From NCBI RefSeq assembly GCF_042646125.1, contig NZ_JBHRSW010000017.1:62001-126000 (forward strand): a stretch of DNA of 64,000 nucleotides, given 5' to 3'. This DNA comes from Glaciecola flavus (GTDB lineage Bacteria > Pseudomonadota > Gammaproteobacteria > Enterobacterales > Alteromonadaceae). Position numbers and translations under genes: made by a program. Positions 52,400 to 61,273 of this stretch are shown here, one piece after another. The stretch's first letter is position 1. The number at the start of each line of letters is the position of its first letter. Under the pieces are notes generated by a model. It made no database searches. It worked only from the letters and a program-made list of their open reading frames with translations, and was not told where the DNA came from.

Positions 52400-53242
52400 T
52401 TGAAAGTGACTTTTTTTGGCGTCAGAGGGTCAATTGCGACTCCCGGGGCCGACTTTGCCCGTTACGGCGGCAACACAGCATGTGTACATGTCGAATTAAA
52501 TGATGGTACGGATATTGTACTAGATTCAGGAACGGGCATTCGTTTGTTGGGAAAGCAACTTGCCGCGAAAAGCTCACCAATATATCTGCTCTTATCCCAT
52601 AATCACTGGGATCACATACAAGGCTTTCCTTTTTTTGTTCCTGCCTACCAAAAAGAGCGAAAAATTGTTATTTATCCTGGGCTAACAAAAACACATCAGC
52701 CTTCCGCGGTTTTGGATCAAATGTCAGGTTCATACTTCCCTGTCCCCAAAGAAGTACTCGCAGCGGATATTCAAATTACTGAAATCGACAAAGACATAAA
52801 CAGTTGGCAAATAGCAAATGCGACTATAACTCGCCGCCCCATGAACCACCCCGGAGGAGGCAGTTGTTACAGTATTGTCGAAGGTGGCAGCAAACTCAGT
52901 TATATTACGGACAATGAGTTGTACCCTCCCTATCAAAAAGAAGGGGATTTTTTGAGTTTTGTATCATTTGCAAAAGATGCTGATTTGATGATCCATGACG
53001 CGCAATATATAGTACAAGACATGCCAGCGAAGTCAGGTTGGGGGCATTCAGTGGCAGAAGAGGCGGTAAAACTAGCCATGGGAGCAAATGTGAAAACGCT
53101 GGCCTTATACAGCCATGACCCCGAAAGAACCGACAGTGAAGTAGACAAAATTACCGAACATGCAGATGAAATACTTAAAATTGGCGGCGCCACAAATGCT
53201 CAATGTATTGCAGCTTACGAAGGTTTAACCATTACCATATAG
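52400..53242 (+). CDS. MBL-fold metallohydrolase (PhnP/cyclic-phosphodiesterase-like)
   Basis: 280 residues, TTG start abutting the proS stop. The zinc-binding HxHxDH motif is at 67-72 (SHNHWDH). N-terminal GVRGSIATPGADFARYGGNTAC and the later MNHPGGGSCYSI and HDAQY place it with the metallo-beta-lactamase enzymes that have phosphodiesterase-like activity. A C-terminal HSVAEEAVKLA with LYSHDPERTD supplies further ligands. Substrate unknown. It is probably cotranscribed with proS and possibly pldA. Confidence 0.85.
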   Translation: MKVTFFGVRGSIATPGADFARYGGNTACVHVELNDGTDIVLDSGTGIRLLGKQLAAKSSPIYLLLSHNHWDHIQGFPFFVPAYQKERKIVIYPGLTKTHQPSAVLDQMSGSYFPVPKEVLAADIQITEIDKDINSWQIANATITRRPMNHPGGGSCYSIVEGGSKLSYITDNELYPPYQKEGDFLSFVSFAKDADLMIHDAQYIVQDMPAKSGWGHSVAEEAVKLAMGANVKTLALYSHDPERTDSEVDKITEHADEILKIGGATNAQCIAAYEGLTITI

Positions 53243-53256
53243 AAAGGAAACTAAAA

Positions 53257-54222
53257 ATGACAGGAACGCAATACAAACAACGCCTTGCGAGTGTCTTTTT
53301 TATCTGCGTTTTTTCAGCTTCGCCTATTCACGTTCACGCGCAGGAAAGTGAAACAGGTGTCGTGGAAAATGTCATTCAGATTATCGAGCAGAAAGAAGCG
53401 AGTACACCTGAGACCCCTTCAGTACTTGACGAAAGAAGAAACAAAGACAGCGTAGCAAACAAAAATCCCTTTTCCATCACTCAGCATCGCAGTAATTATC
53501 TTTTACCGCTTACTCATGTCAGTAATCCAAACAATATCACGATAGATGGCTTACCAGAAGAAGCTATTGATGAATTAGAAGCAAAATTTCAAATCAGTAT
53601 TAAAACACCAATCTTTCTAAAAGATGATGGTAATACTGGACTTTTTTTTGGATTTACCACCACTTCATTTTGGCAAGTGTATAACAGCGAGGCTTCAAAG
53701 CCATTTAGAGAAACAAATTACGAACCAGAAGTATTCTACCAATGGCAAGCAGACTGGGACATTTTCGGATATCGGTTTAATTTGGCGCAAATTGGTTTTA
53801 ACCATCATTCAAATGGGCAAGACGGCTTAAAGTCTAGGAGTTGGAATAGAGTGGTCGCCACTGCGCTTTTTAGTGATAAGGACACCGCATATTATCTGAA
53901 AACATGGTGGCGTTTACCCGAAGATGATAAGACTGATCCTTTAGATCCCACTGGTGATGACAACCCGGATATTAATGATTTTTATGGCCGCGCTGAGCTC
54001 GGCTTCGTTAAGCAGTTGGGCAAAGTCAATTTACTCGCTCGTTGGCGGAACAACCTGTCATTTGGGGATAACCGAAGCGGTCTGGAACTTAATTTTACTT
54101 ATCCACTTACCAAACGATATGATTTATTGTTGCAATACTTTAATGGGTATGGCGATTCGCTGATTGACTACAACAGACATCAACAACGCTTTGGTCTAGG
54201 TGTTCAACTAAGAATATTATAG
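53257..54222 (+). CDS. pldA: Outer-membrane phospholipase A1 PldA
   Basis: Beta-barrel phospholipase that removes phospholipids from the outer leaflet of the outer membrane. The ATG at 53257 has AAAGGA upstream and gives 321 residues with a signal peptide ending near residue 28 (HVHA-QES). The catalytic block is NHHSNGQ with His183 and Ser185, followed by SRSWNRV, as in E. coli PldA; the C terminus ends in an aromatic-poor barrel strand (GLGVQLRIL). The longer frame from 53203 overlaps the preceding gene and is not used. Confidence 0.93.
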   Translation: MTGTQYKQRLASVFFICVFSASPIHVHAQESETGVVENVIQIIEQKEASTPETPSVLDERRNKDSVANKNPFSITQHRSNYLLPLTHVSNPNNITIDGLPEEAIDELEAKFQISIKTPIFLKDDGNTGLFFGFTTTSFWQVYNSEASKPFRETNYEPEVFYQWQADWDIFGYRFNLAQIGFNHHSNGQDGLKSRSWNRVVATALFSDKDTAYYLKTWWRLPEDDKTDPLDPTGDDNPDINDFYGRAELGFVKQLGKVNLLARWRNNLSFGDNRSGLELNFTYPLTKRYDLLLQYFNGYGDSLIDYNRHQQRFGLGVQLRIL

Positions 54223-54294
54223 ACTGAGTGAGCTTTTGAATATGGTTTATTCTATTGCTACTGTTGGTAAGAAAAAAGGTTTACGACTTAACTT

Positions 54295-54711
54295 ATGCAG
54301 CTAGTATTTAAACCCTTTAATTTTGACGCTCACGCTCACGCACTATATGAACTACTGCTTGCTAGAAAGCACCTCATTAGTCACACAAACACCGTAACAC
54401 TTGATGAACATCTAGCGTTTTGTACCCAGCATCCTTATCGCGAATGGTTAGTAGTTTTTGACAATGATGAACTCATTGGCTCCGTTTACCTAAGCCATAC
54501 TAATCATATTGGAATTAACCTAAATGCCGACACGGAATGCCACTATAACGCTGTCATTGACTATATCTTGGCAAATTTTAAGCCTTCTCCAGCACAAGCC
54601 TCGGTTGTGCCAGCTGAGTTTGTAATCAACGTCCCCCCCACAAACAAAGCACTTGAAAATACCCTTATTAGCAGAACGGCGCATCTGATCCAAAAAACTT
54701 ACAAATTGTAA
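54295..54711 (+). CDS. GNAT-like protein with a degenerate acetyl-CoA site
   Basis: 138 residues. The first half resembles GNAT proteins of sugar-nucleotide clusters (SLDEH-type TLDEHLAFCTQHPYREWLVVFDNDELIGSVYLSHTNHIGI), and the last residues LIQKTYKL match the end of that family. The acetyl-CoA P-loop (usually R/Q-x-x-G-x-G/A) is absent: the corresponding stretch is NADTECHYNAVIDYIL. It may be an inactive relative or a different kind of binding protein. It converges with the next GNAT gene. Confidence 0.5.
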   Translation: MQLVFKPFNFDAHAHALYELLLARKHLISHTNTVTLDEHLAFCTQHPYREWLVVFDNDELIGSVYLSHTNHIGINLNADTECHYNAVIDYILANFKPSPAQASVVPAEFVINVPPTNKALENTLISRTAHLIQKTYKL

Positions 54712-54727
54712 TATAGCCTCAGCTCTT

Positions 54728-55180
54728 TCAATAAAAGTGGTACTCTAGCAATGCAGTGCTTCGACTATGAAGAACAAACCCTAAACTAGAAAACAACTGA
54801 ATACTGGCTTTGTTTTCAGGTTTAATCTCAGCGATCAATTCAATATCTTCTTCTTGAGAACGATACCATTGTATCGCTTTATGCAATAGACTCTTCGCTA
54901 AACCCCGTCCCCTGAAGGTTGGATTCATATGAATAGACACCCTCGCAGACAAAGGCGTGCTGTTCGTATCTAAATCAAAACGGCAAATACCAATCTTATG
55001 TTCGTGCAGCTCACCAATAAAAAGTAAGCGATTGTCGTCGTTTAGCGCTTCGTTAAACCACTTAATATGTGTTGAATAATCAACCCTGTCGGAGTTGAAC
55101 GACATTTTTCGCACAAGGTCATCATTTCGCCACATATAAACATCATCTGCATCGGAGGCGATCGCGCTTCTAATATTCAT
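54728..55180 (-). CDS. GNAT family N-acetyltransferase
   Basis: 150 residues. The motif A of GNAT enzymes is intact: NPTFRGRGLAKSLLHKAI, followed by AEIKPENKASIQLFSSLGF (motif B). N-terminal DDVYMWRNDDLVRKMSFNSD resembles acetyltransferases of amino-sugar pathways such as PseH. It starts 3 bp after the stop of the methylase gene, so the two are cotranscribed. The acceptor is unknown. Confidence 0.75.
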   Translation of the reverse strand: MNIRSAIASDADDVYMWRNDDLVRKMSFNSDRVDYSTHIKWFNEALNDDNRLLFIGELHEHKIGICRFDLDTNSTPLSARVSIHMNPTFRGRGLAKSLLHKAIQWYRSQEEDIELIAEIKPENKASIQLFSSLGFVLHSRSTALLEYHFY

Positions 55181-55183
55181 TAA

Positions 55184-55798
55184 TCACTTCTCCAACAAAA
55201 ACCAAGTGATGTCATCCATGGGTGTCCAATTGTCACGCTTGTATACAAAACCATAGTCAACTAATTTTAGACCAAACTCGGACATCAACTCACCGGCAAA
55301 GTCGCGCTTAAACAATCGGTCTTGGTGACCGCGATATTCAATACTCACTGGGCTTGGATTGTAGTATTCCGCAACCAACACATAACGACGACTTAAATTG
55401 ACTAAATTGCGGTATACCACGTGTAAACGGTCAGGATTAATGTGAATAAGGACTCCGGCGGTAAATGTTAAATCGACGGGAGACAACTCGAGTTTGTTTA
55501 AAATTGTGTCCTGATAAATATCGGCAATACCCAAGTTTGCCGCCTGTGTTGCCGCCTCTTGGTTAATTTCAACACCTTGCAATTTAACCGAGGGATTCAA
55601 ACCATGAATGGCTTTGAGGTTTAAGCCGATATTGCACCCCAATTCAAGCACTGAAGTGAGCCCAGCTGTCGCTTTCAGCATTTTAGCCCATGTTGCTACT
55701 TTACTGTGATACAACTGCGCCGAATTGTTGCGTTTAATATAGTCTGTACCAAAGTCCTCGGCCCAAAACGCTTCTTGCTCAGTCTTATATTCTTGCAT
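55184..55798 (-). CDS. Pseudaminic acid biosynthesis-associated methylase-type methyltransferase
   Basis: 204 residues. SAM-binding motif VLELGCNIGLNLKAI, post-I motif LQGVEINQEA, and N-terminal YKTEQEAFWAEDFGTDYIKRN resembling the methylases annotated with pseudaminic acid clusters of polar flagella. FTAGVLIHINPDRL is the typical motif IV. No Pse synthesis genes (pseB, pseC, pseI) lie in the window, so it is an orphan. It could methylate a different acidic sugar or glycan. Confidence 0.7.
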   Translation of the reverse strand: MQEYKTEQEAFWAEDFGTDYIKRNNSAQLYHSKVATWAKMLKATAGLTSVLELGCNIGLNLKAIHGLNPSVKLQGVEINQEAATQAANLGIADIYQDTILNKLELSPVDLTFTAGVLIHINPDRLHVVYRNLVNLSRRYVLVAEYYNPSPVSIEYRGHQDRLFKRDFAGELMSEFGLKLVDYGFVYKRDNWTPMDDITWFLLEK

Positions 55799-55939
55799 GT
55801 AATTTTTTGCTCAACTTGAATGCTACTCAATTGACACTTTTCTCGAGTTTAAGCGTCAAAATTCGGCACCGGACGGTGCATTTGAAGGTAGACCAGCAAG
55901 ATACGAGCCAAAAGGCAAAAGATAACAAATAGACAAGTT

Positions 55940-56380
55940 CTATGTGTTGTCTCTAAATTCTTTCCGCTTAACAAAAATAACTATTGCGAATAAAAAGCCA
56001 ACTACCGTGCCCAAAGGAATAGTTAAGATCATAACAATCGATGAGAACACCCAAAGTTTAAATAGTAGTCTCGAGCGATAGCTAGAAACAAACATTGAGA
56101 TAACGGCACAACATACGCCTATTATTGAAACCAATAAGTACACTACTATTTGTAGAATAGAGCGGCTGAGCTCACCCGCCATGACTTTGGGATCGCCCTC
56201 ACCAAACATACTCATGTCTTGAAAGATACTAATTACAGTATACAGTGTTGTCACCAAGCCTAATGCCGAAACCAGCATGAGTAAGCTCATGACAGCCAAA
56301 ATTTTCCCTAATAGTATCCGCTTTTTGGGGTTTTCTTCAGCGACACTAACACTACTTTGCGGTGTGTTGTAAACGTCCAT
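55940..56380 (-). CDS. Small membrane protein of unknown function
   Basis: 146 residues from the ATG at 56380, which has GGAG 4 nt upstream; the frame extends to 56401 but that start is less likely. Three hydrophobic segments: about 25-47 (LGKILAVMSLLMLVSALGLVTTLYTVI), 77-97 (LQIVVYLLVSIIGVCCAVISMF) and 106-131. The N terminus is polar with several Ser, Pro and Asn residues. No family recognised. It lies between the orphan methylase and guaA, all leftward, but with large gaps. Confidence 0.65.
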   Translation of the reverse strand: MDVYNTPQSSVSVAEENPKKRILLGKILAVMSLLMLVSALGLVTTLYTVISIFQDMSMFGEGDPKVMAGELSRSILQIVVYLLVSIIGVCCAVISMFVSSYRSRLLFKLWVFSSIVMILTIPLGTVVGFLFAIVIFVKRKEFRDNT

Positions 56381-56497
56381 TTTTACTCCAATAGTTATCA
56401 ACGCTGTTTTTATAAGAGCTTATACTCGCCTTATCTTAATAGAAAAGGAGAGTATATCGACTCTACAAAATCAAAAACTGGTGGAATGAATAGGTAA

Positions 56498-58075
56498 TTA
56501 CTCCCACTCAATAGTTGCAGGCGGTTTCCCTGAAATATCATATACGACACGAGAAATGCCATCTACTTCGTTGATGATTCGATTAGACACACGCCCCAAG
56601 AAATCATAAGGTAAATGCGCCCAACGCGCGGTCATAAAATCAATGGTTTCGACGGCTCGAAGTGATACCACCCAGTCGTATTTACGCATATCCCCCATTA
56701 CTCCAACAGAGCGAACGGGCAAAAATACAGTAAAAGCTTGGCTAACTTTGTGATATAAGTCTGCTTTGTGAAGCTCTTCAATAAAAATAGCATCTGCTCG
56801 CCTGAGAAGGTCGCAGTATTCTTTTTTAATCTCGCCGAGTACTCTCACGCCAAGACCTGGACCAGGGAAGGGGTGGCGATACAGCATGTCGTAAGGCAAT
56901 CCTAGCTCTAAACCTATTTTGCGCACTTCATCTTTAAACAGCTCGCGAAGTGGCTCTACTAGACCGAGTTTCATATCCTCTGGTAAGCCACCCACGTTGT
57001 GATGTGATTTAATGACATGGGCTTTGCCCGTTTTAGAGCCAGCTGATTCGATCACATCTGGATAAATAGTGCCTTGAGCTAGCCATTTAGCGTTACTTAG
57101 TTTGCCCGATTCCTCGTCAAAAACGTATACGAACTCGTTGCCGATAATTTTGCGTTTTAGCTCTGGATCGGTCTCTCCCGAAAGCGCGTTTAAAAAGCGC
57201 GCTTCTGCATCAACTTTAACAATATTGAGGCCAAAATGATCGCCAAACATTTCCATTACTTGTTGTGCTTCATTTAAACGCAGCAAGCCGTTATCAACAA
57301 AAACACAAGTGAGTTGTTTGCCGATAGCTTGGTGAAGTAACATTGCTGTTACACTCGAATCTACACCTCCAGACAAACCAAGAATAACTTCCTCATCTCC
57401 CACTTGTTCTTTAATACGCGAAACGGCATCCTCAATGATTGAAGCCGCTGTCCATAGCTTTTCACATTGACAAATATTGATGACAAAATGCTCAAGTACA
57501 CGCAAGCCTTGCTTTGTGTGTGTGACTTCGGGGTGAAATTGCACACCATAAAACTGCTTTTCTGTGTTGACCATTGCCGCATGTGGGCAGTTTTCGGTCA
57601 TAGCGATCGTTTCAAAACCTGCTGGAATGTCGGCAACTTTGTCGCCATGGCTCATCCACACGTCCAAAAGTGCATTCCCACTGGCAGAAATGCCGTCTTC
57701 GATTTTGTCAAACAAGGCGGTCGCCTTCGCAACTTCAACCTGAGCATAACCAAATTCGCGTAAATCCGACCCTTGCACTTTGCCACCCAGCTGATGCGCC
57801 ATGGTTTGCATACCATAACAAATACCTAATACAGGTATATTGGCTTCAAACACATATTGCGGCGCTCTTGGCGATCCGTCTTCAGTGACAGACTCAGGCC
57901 CACCTGACAAAATAATGCCATCTGGTGAAAAATTGCGAATATCGTCTTCACTTACATCCCATGCCCATAGTTCGCAGTAGACACCTATTTCGCGTACCCG
58001 TCGCGCAATGAGTTGAGTATATTGTGAGCCAAAATCCAAAATAAGTATTTTTTGGCTATGTATGTTAATTGACAT
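56498..58075 (-). CDS. guaA: GMP synthase (glutamine-hydrolysing) GuaA
   Basis: Amidates XMP to GMP using glutamine and ATP. A class I glutaminase domain (about 1-205) has the catalytic Cys in GICYGMQ and His/Glu in VQFHPEV; the ATP-pyrophosphatase domain has LSGGVDSS; the C-terminal dimerisation domain ends in GKPPATIEWE. 525 residues. It starts 67 bp after guaB, but a terminator-like hairpin with six T residues lies in the gap, with the Shine-Dalgarno sequence AGGAAC after it. Confidence 0.97.
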   Translation of the reverse strand: MSINIHSQKILILDFGSQYTQLIARRVREIGVYCELWAWDVSEDDIRNFSPDGIILSGGPESVTEDGSPRAPQYVFEANIPVLGICYGMQTMAHQLGGKVQGSDLREFGYAQVEVAKATALFDKIEDGISASGNALLDVWMSHGDKVADIPAGFETIAMTENCPHAAMVNTEKQFYGVQFHPEVTHTKQGLRVLEHFVINICQCEKLWTAASIIEDAVSRIKEQVGDEEVILGLSGGVDSSVTAMLLHQAIGKQLTCVFVDNGLLRLNEAQQVMEMFGDHFGLNIVKVDAEARFLNALSGETDPELKRKIIGNEFVYVFDEESGKLSNAKWLAQGTIYPDVIESAGSKTGKAHVIKSHHNVGGLPEDMKLGLVEPLRELFKDEVRKIGLELGLPYDMLYRHPFPGPGLGVRVLGEIKKEYCDLLRRADAIFIEELHKADLYHKVSQAFTVFLPVRSVGVMGDMRKYDWVVSLRAVETIDFMTARWAHLPYDFLGRVSNRIINEVDGISRVVYDISGKPPATIEWE

Positions 58076-58090
58076 GGATTGTTCCTAAAG

Positions 58091-58130
58091 AAAAAAGTAT
58101 ATGCCTCAGCAAATTAGCAAAGGCATATAC
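58091..58130 (-). terminator. Terminator-like hairpin between guaB and guaA
   Basis: On the minus strand: 10-bp perfect stem GTATATGCCT/AGGCATATAC, 14-nt loop, followed by six T residues, ending 15 bp before the guaA start. It would reduce read-through from guaB into guaA or act as an attenuator. Confidence 0.75.
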
Positions 58131-58142
58131 AACAGATTTGAC

Positions 58143-59612
58143 TTAACCTAATCGGTAGTTGGGCGCTTCTTTCGTAATACTGACATCATGCACATGCGAC
58201 TCGCCCATGCCTGCTGATGTGACTTTAACAAACTTGGGTTTGGTGCGAAGTTCATCTATTGTTGCCGAACCCGTCAAGCCCATGGCTGAGCGCAACCCGC
58301 CCAGTTGTTGGTGAATAATGTTCGCAATAGGCCCTTTGTATGCGACTCTGCCTTCTATACCCTCAGGTACCAGTTTTTCAGCATTTTTACTGTCTTGAAA
58401 GTAGCGATCTGATGAACCATTGCTTTGATTCATTGCGCCGAGTGAGCCCATACCTCGATAAGACTTATAATAACGCCCCTGATATAACTCTACTTCACCG
58501 GGAGCCTCTTCCGTTCCGGCAAACATACTCCCAACCATCACTGAGCTCGCTCCCGCCGCCAGCGCTTTAGCAATGTCACCTGAAAAACGGATACCGCCAT
58601 CAGCAATGACCGGAATACCCAATTCATCAACCGCAGAGACTGCATCTGAAATTGCGGTAATTTGAGGTACACCGCAACCTGTCACAATACGCGTGGTACA
58701 AATTGAACCAGGGCCGATTCCCACCTTTACTGCATCAACGCCAGCGTTTGCAAGTGCCAAGGCTCCTTCCGCAGTTGCTACGTTACCGGCAATAAGTTGC
58801 AGTTCTGGGTAGGCTTCACGTACCGCTTTTACCCGATCAATCACACCCTGAGAGTGCCCGTGAGAGGTATCAATCAGTAAGACATCTACCCCAGCTTCGA
58901 CTAACAATTTGATTCTTTCTTCTGTGCCAGCACCTACGCTCACTGCAGCCCCTACGCGTAAACGTCCCTGCGAGTCTTTACATGCATTCGGTTTGCTTTT
59001 CGCTTTTTTGAAGTCTTTGACCGTAATCAGGCCTGTCAGTCGAAACGCCTCATCCACTACCAATATTTTTTCAATCCGATGTTCATGCATCAAATGCATA
59101 ACCTCATCAGCCGTTGCTGTTGATGTCACCGTAACTAGCTTCTCTTTTGGCGTCATGACGGTTGAAATTGGCTGATCCAAACGATTTTCAAAGCGCAAGT
59201 CACGTCCTGTCACAATACCAATCAAGTTATTGTCTTCATCCACAACAGGAAATCCAGAATAACCAAGCTGTTTACTCAAAGCCTTGGTGTCTCCGATACT
59301 AGCGTGCTCCCTTACCGTCACAGGATCTTGAACGACACCGCTCTCGTATTTTTTAACCTTTAATACGTGTTCAGCTTGCGCTTGTGCAGACATATTTTTG
59401 TGAATAAAACCAATGCCACCCTCTTGCGCCAGAGCAATAGCAAGGTTTGCTTCGGTAACAGTATCCATAGCCGCAGACATTAAAGGCATGTTGAGGGTTA
59501 TTTTGCGAGTGAGTTTTGTTTTTAAGTTTGCTGTGTGGGGTAACACAGTAGAGTGCCCAGGAACGAGCAGAACGTCGTCGAAAGTTAATGCTTCTTTTTC
59601 GATGCGTAGCAT
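58143..59612 (-). CDS. guaB: Inosine-5'-monophosphate dehydrogenase GuaB
   Basis: NAD-dependent oxidation of IMP to XMP, the committed step to GMP. A TIM barrel is interrupted by a pair of CBS domains (about 95-205). The catalytic cysteine is in GIGPGSICTTRIVTG, and the flap carries SNGSSDRYFQ. 489 residues. A promoter with a 17-bp spacer lies upstream, and xseA is divergent, as in E. coli. Confidence 0.97.
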   Translation of the reverse strand: MLRIEKEALTFDDVLLVPGHSTVLPHTANLKTKLTRKITLNMPLMSAAMDTVTEANLAIALAQEGGIGFIHKNMSAQAQAEHVLKVKKYESGVVQDPVTVREHASIGDTKALSKQLGYSGFPVVDEDNNLIGIVTGRDLRFENRLDQPISTVMTPKEKLVTVTSTATADEVMHLMHEHRIEKILVVDEAFRLTGLITVKDFKKAKSKPNACKDSQGRLRVGAAVSVGAGTEERIKLLVEAGVDVLLIDTSHGHSQGVIDRVKAVREAYPELQLIAGNVATAEGALALANAGVDAVKVGIGPGSICTTRIVTGCGVPQITAISDAVSAVDELGIPVIADGGIRFSGDIAKALAAGASSVMVGSMFAGTEEAPGEVELYQGRYYKSYRGMGSLGAMNQSNGSSDRYFQDSKNAEKLVPEGIEGRVAYKGPIANIIHQQLGGLRSAMGLTGSATIDELRTKPKFVKVTSAGMGESHVHDVSITKEAPNYRLG

Positions 59613-59652
59613 GCAATTTCACCTGTTTTGGTAGTGGTTTAATTGCGGCGTA

Positions 59653-59681
59653 ATTGTAGTGTTTTTTATTGTCTAGGTAAA
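59653..59681 (-). promoter_or_regulatory. Putative sigma-70 promoter of guaB
   Basis: On the minus strand: -35 TTTACC (59676-59681), 17-bp spacer, -10 TACAAT (59653-59658), about 40 bp before the guaB start. No PurR-like palindrome is apparent. Confidence 0.6.
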
Positions 59682-59719
59682 CTAGAATAATAAGGAAAAT
59701 TATCAAAAATAAATCATTT

Positions 59720-61135
59720 ATGTTCGCTACCTCAAATCAAGTCAGTATATTAAGTGTCACTAAACTCAACCGTTTTGCAAAGCGAGTATTGGAGAGCGAA
59801 ATAGGCTTAGTGTGGGTAACGGGAGAAATCAGTAACTTTGTCTCGGCAAGCTCAGGGCACTGGTATTTTACCTTAAAAGACAAACAGGCACAGGTACGCA
59901 GTGCGATGTTTAAGGGAGCCAACCAAAGTGTTAACTTTCGTCCAAAACAAGGCGATAAAGTACTAGTACGCGCCAGTATTGGTTTGTACGAACCAAGGGG
60001 CGACTACCAACTGATTGTTCAGCACATGGAACCGGAGGGTGTTGGACAACTCAAACAGCAGTTTGAAGCACTTAAACAAGCTTTATCTGAACAAGGCTTA
60101 TTTAACAACGAACACAAACAAGCTTTGCCTCAAATCACAAAGAAGATAGGCGTAGTCACCTCTCCAACGGGTGCAGCCATTCACGATATTCTTCATGTGC
60201 TGCAGCGACGAAACCCTACGCTTGAAGTCATATTGTACCCAGCCGCAGTGCAAGGGGACTTGGCAGCACAGGAAATTGTCAAGCAAATACAAGTCGCTAA
60301 TAGGCGCAAAGAAGTTGATTTACTGATTGTTGGTCGTGGCGGCGGTTCATTGGAAGATCTCTGGCCGTTTAATGAGGAAATCGTCGCTCGAGCAATCTTT
60401 GAATCTAGCTTACCTGTAGTATCTGCCGTCGGTCACGAAATCGATGTTACCATTGCTGATTTTGTTGCGGATTTACGCGCTCCTACCCCTTCTGTAGCTG
60501 CGGAAATTGTGAGTGCCGATTTACAAGTCATACAACACAATTTAAATCAACTGCTCAAGCGGCTACAAAAAACAATACAAGATAGAAAAGCGCATGATGT
60601 AAATAGAATTGATGGCTTATTTCATCGTCTGAAAACACAGTCACCGATGCGATTGATTCAGCAGCAAACTCAAGGCCTAGATCGGCTTAACCAACGTCTA
60701 GAAAATAGTCATCCCCACGCCGCTATTCAATCGCAAAAGGCAAGCGTAGAGCTACTTTCTCAGCGCATGCAAAGAGCATTGCTTGCAAAAATTGCTAATA
60801 AAAAACAAGCGTTTGATTTGACCAAGCACAAAATCGAAAGTTTATCGCCGGTAGAAAACATTGCTAGCTTACAAGGTTTAATCGCACAACAACAAAAAAA
60901 CCTGTTTACAACAATCCAAGCTAGAGTAAATGAGGCTAAACAACTACTCGCCAATCAAAGCGCCATATTGGATTCGGTGAGTCCTCTATCCACACTCGCC
61001 AGAGGCTACAGCATTACCTACGAAGAAAAAAATGACAACATCATTCGTTCTATAAACGACGTACAAGAAGGCCAATGCATACGCACCCACCTAAAAGACG
61101 GTGATTTTTTAGCCAAAGTAACAATAAAAAAATAA
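59720..61135 (+). CDS. xseA: Exodeoxyribonuclease VII large subunit
   Basis: Catalytic subunit of the single-strand-specific exonuclease VII (with XseB, not in the window). The N-terminal OB-fold has LVWVTGEISNFVSASSGHWYFTLKD; the catalytic core includes GVVTSPTGAAIHDI, DLLIVGRGGGS and VSAVGHEIDVTI, then long coiled-coil helices (about 270-400) and a C-terminal LARGYSITY. 471 residues is slightly longer than the E. coli protein. The start ATG follows the divergent guaB leader. Confidence 0.96.
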   Translation: MFATSNQVSILSVTKLNRFAKRVLESEIGLVWVTGEISNFVSASSGHWYFTLKDKQAQVRSAMFKGANQSVNFRPKQGDKVLVRASIGLYEPRGDYQLIVQHMEPEGVGQLKQQFEALKQALSEQGLFNNEHKQALPQITKKIGVVTSPTGAAIHDILHVLQRRNPTLEVILYPAAVQGDLAAQEIVKQIQVANRRKEVDLLIVGRGGGSLEDLWPFNEEIVARAIFESSLPVVSAVGHEIDVTIADFVADLRAPTPSVAAEIVSADLQVIQHNLNQLLKRLQKTIQDRKAHDVNRIDGLFHRLKTQSPMRLIQQQTQGLDRLNQRLENSHPHAAIQSQKASVELLSQRMQRALLAKIANKKQAFDLTKHKIESLSPVENIASLQGLIAQQQKNLFTTIQARVNEAKQLLANQSAILDSVSPLSTLARGYSITYEEKNDNIIRSINDVQEGQCIRTHLKDGDFLAKVTIKK

Positions 61136-61273
61136 CCATCATAAGTAATTGATATGTGTATCCTTTGTGTCAACAATGTGGCAAATGTTATAAATTTGTT
61201 TGTTAGGATGCAGTAGCAGTGTTAAAATTCATACCAAGTTATAACAAATCATACTCTTGGTGTTGTCGTATTT

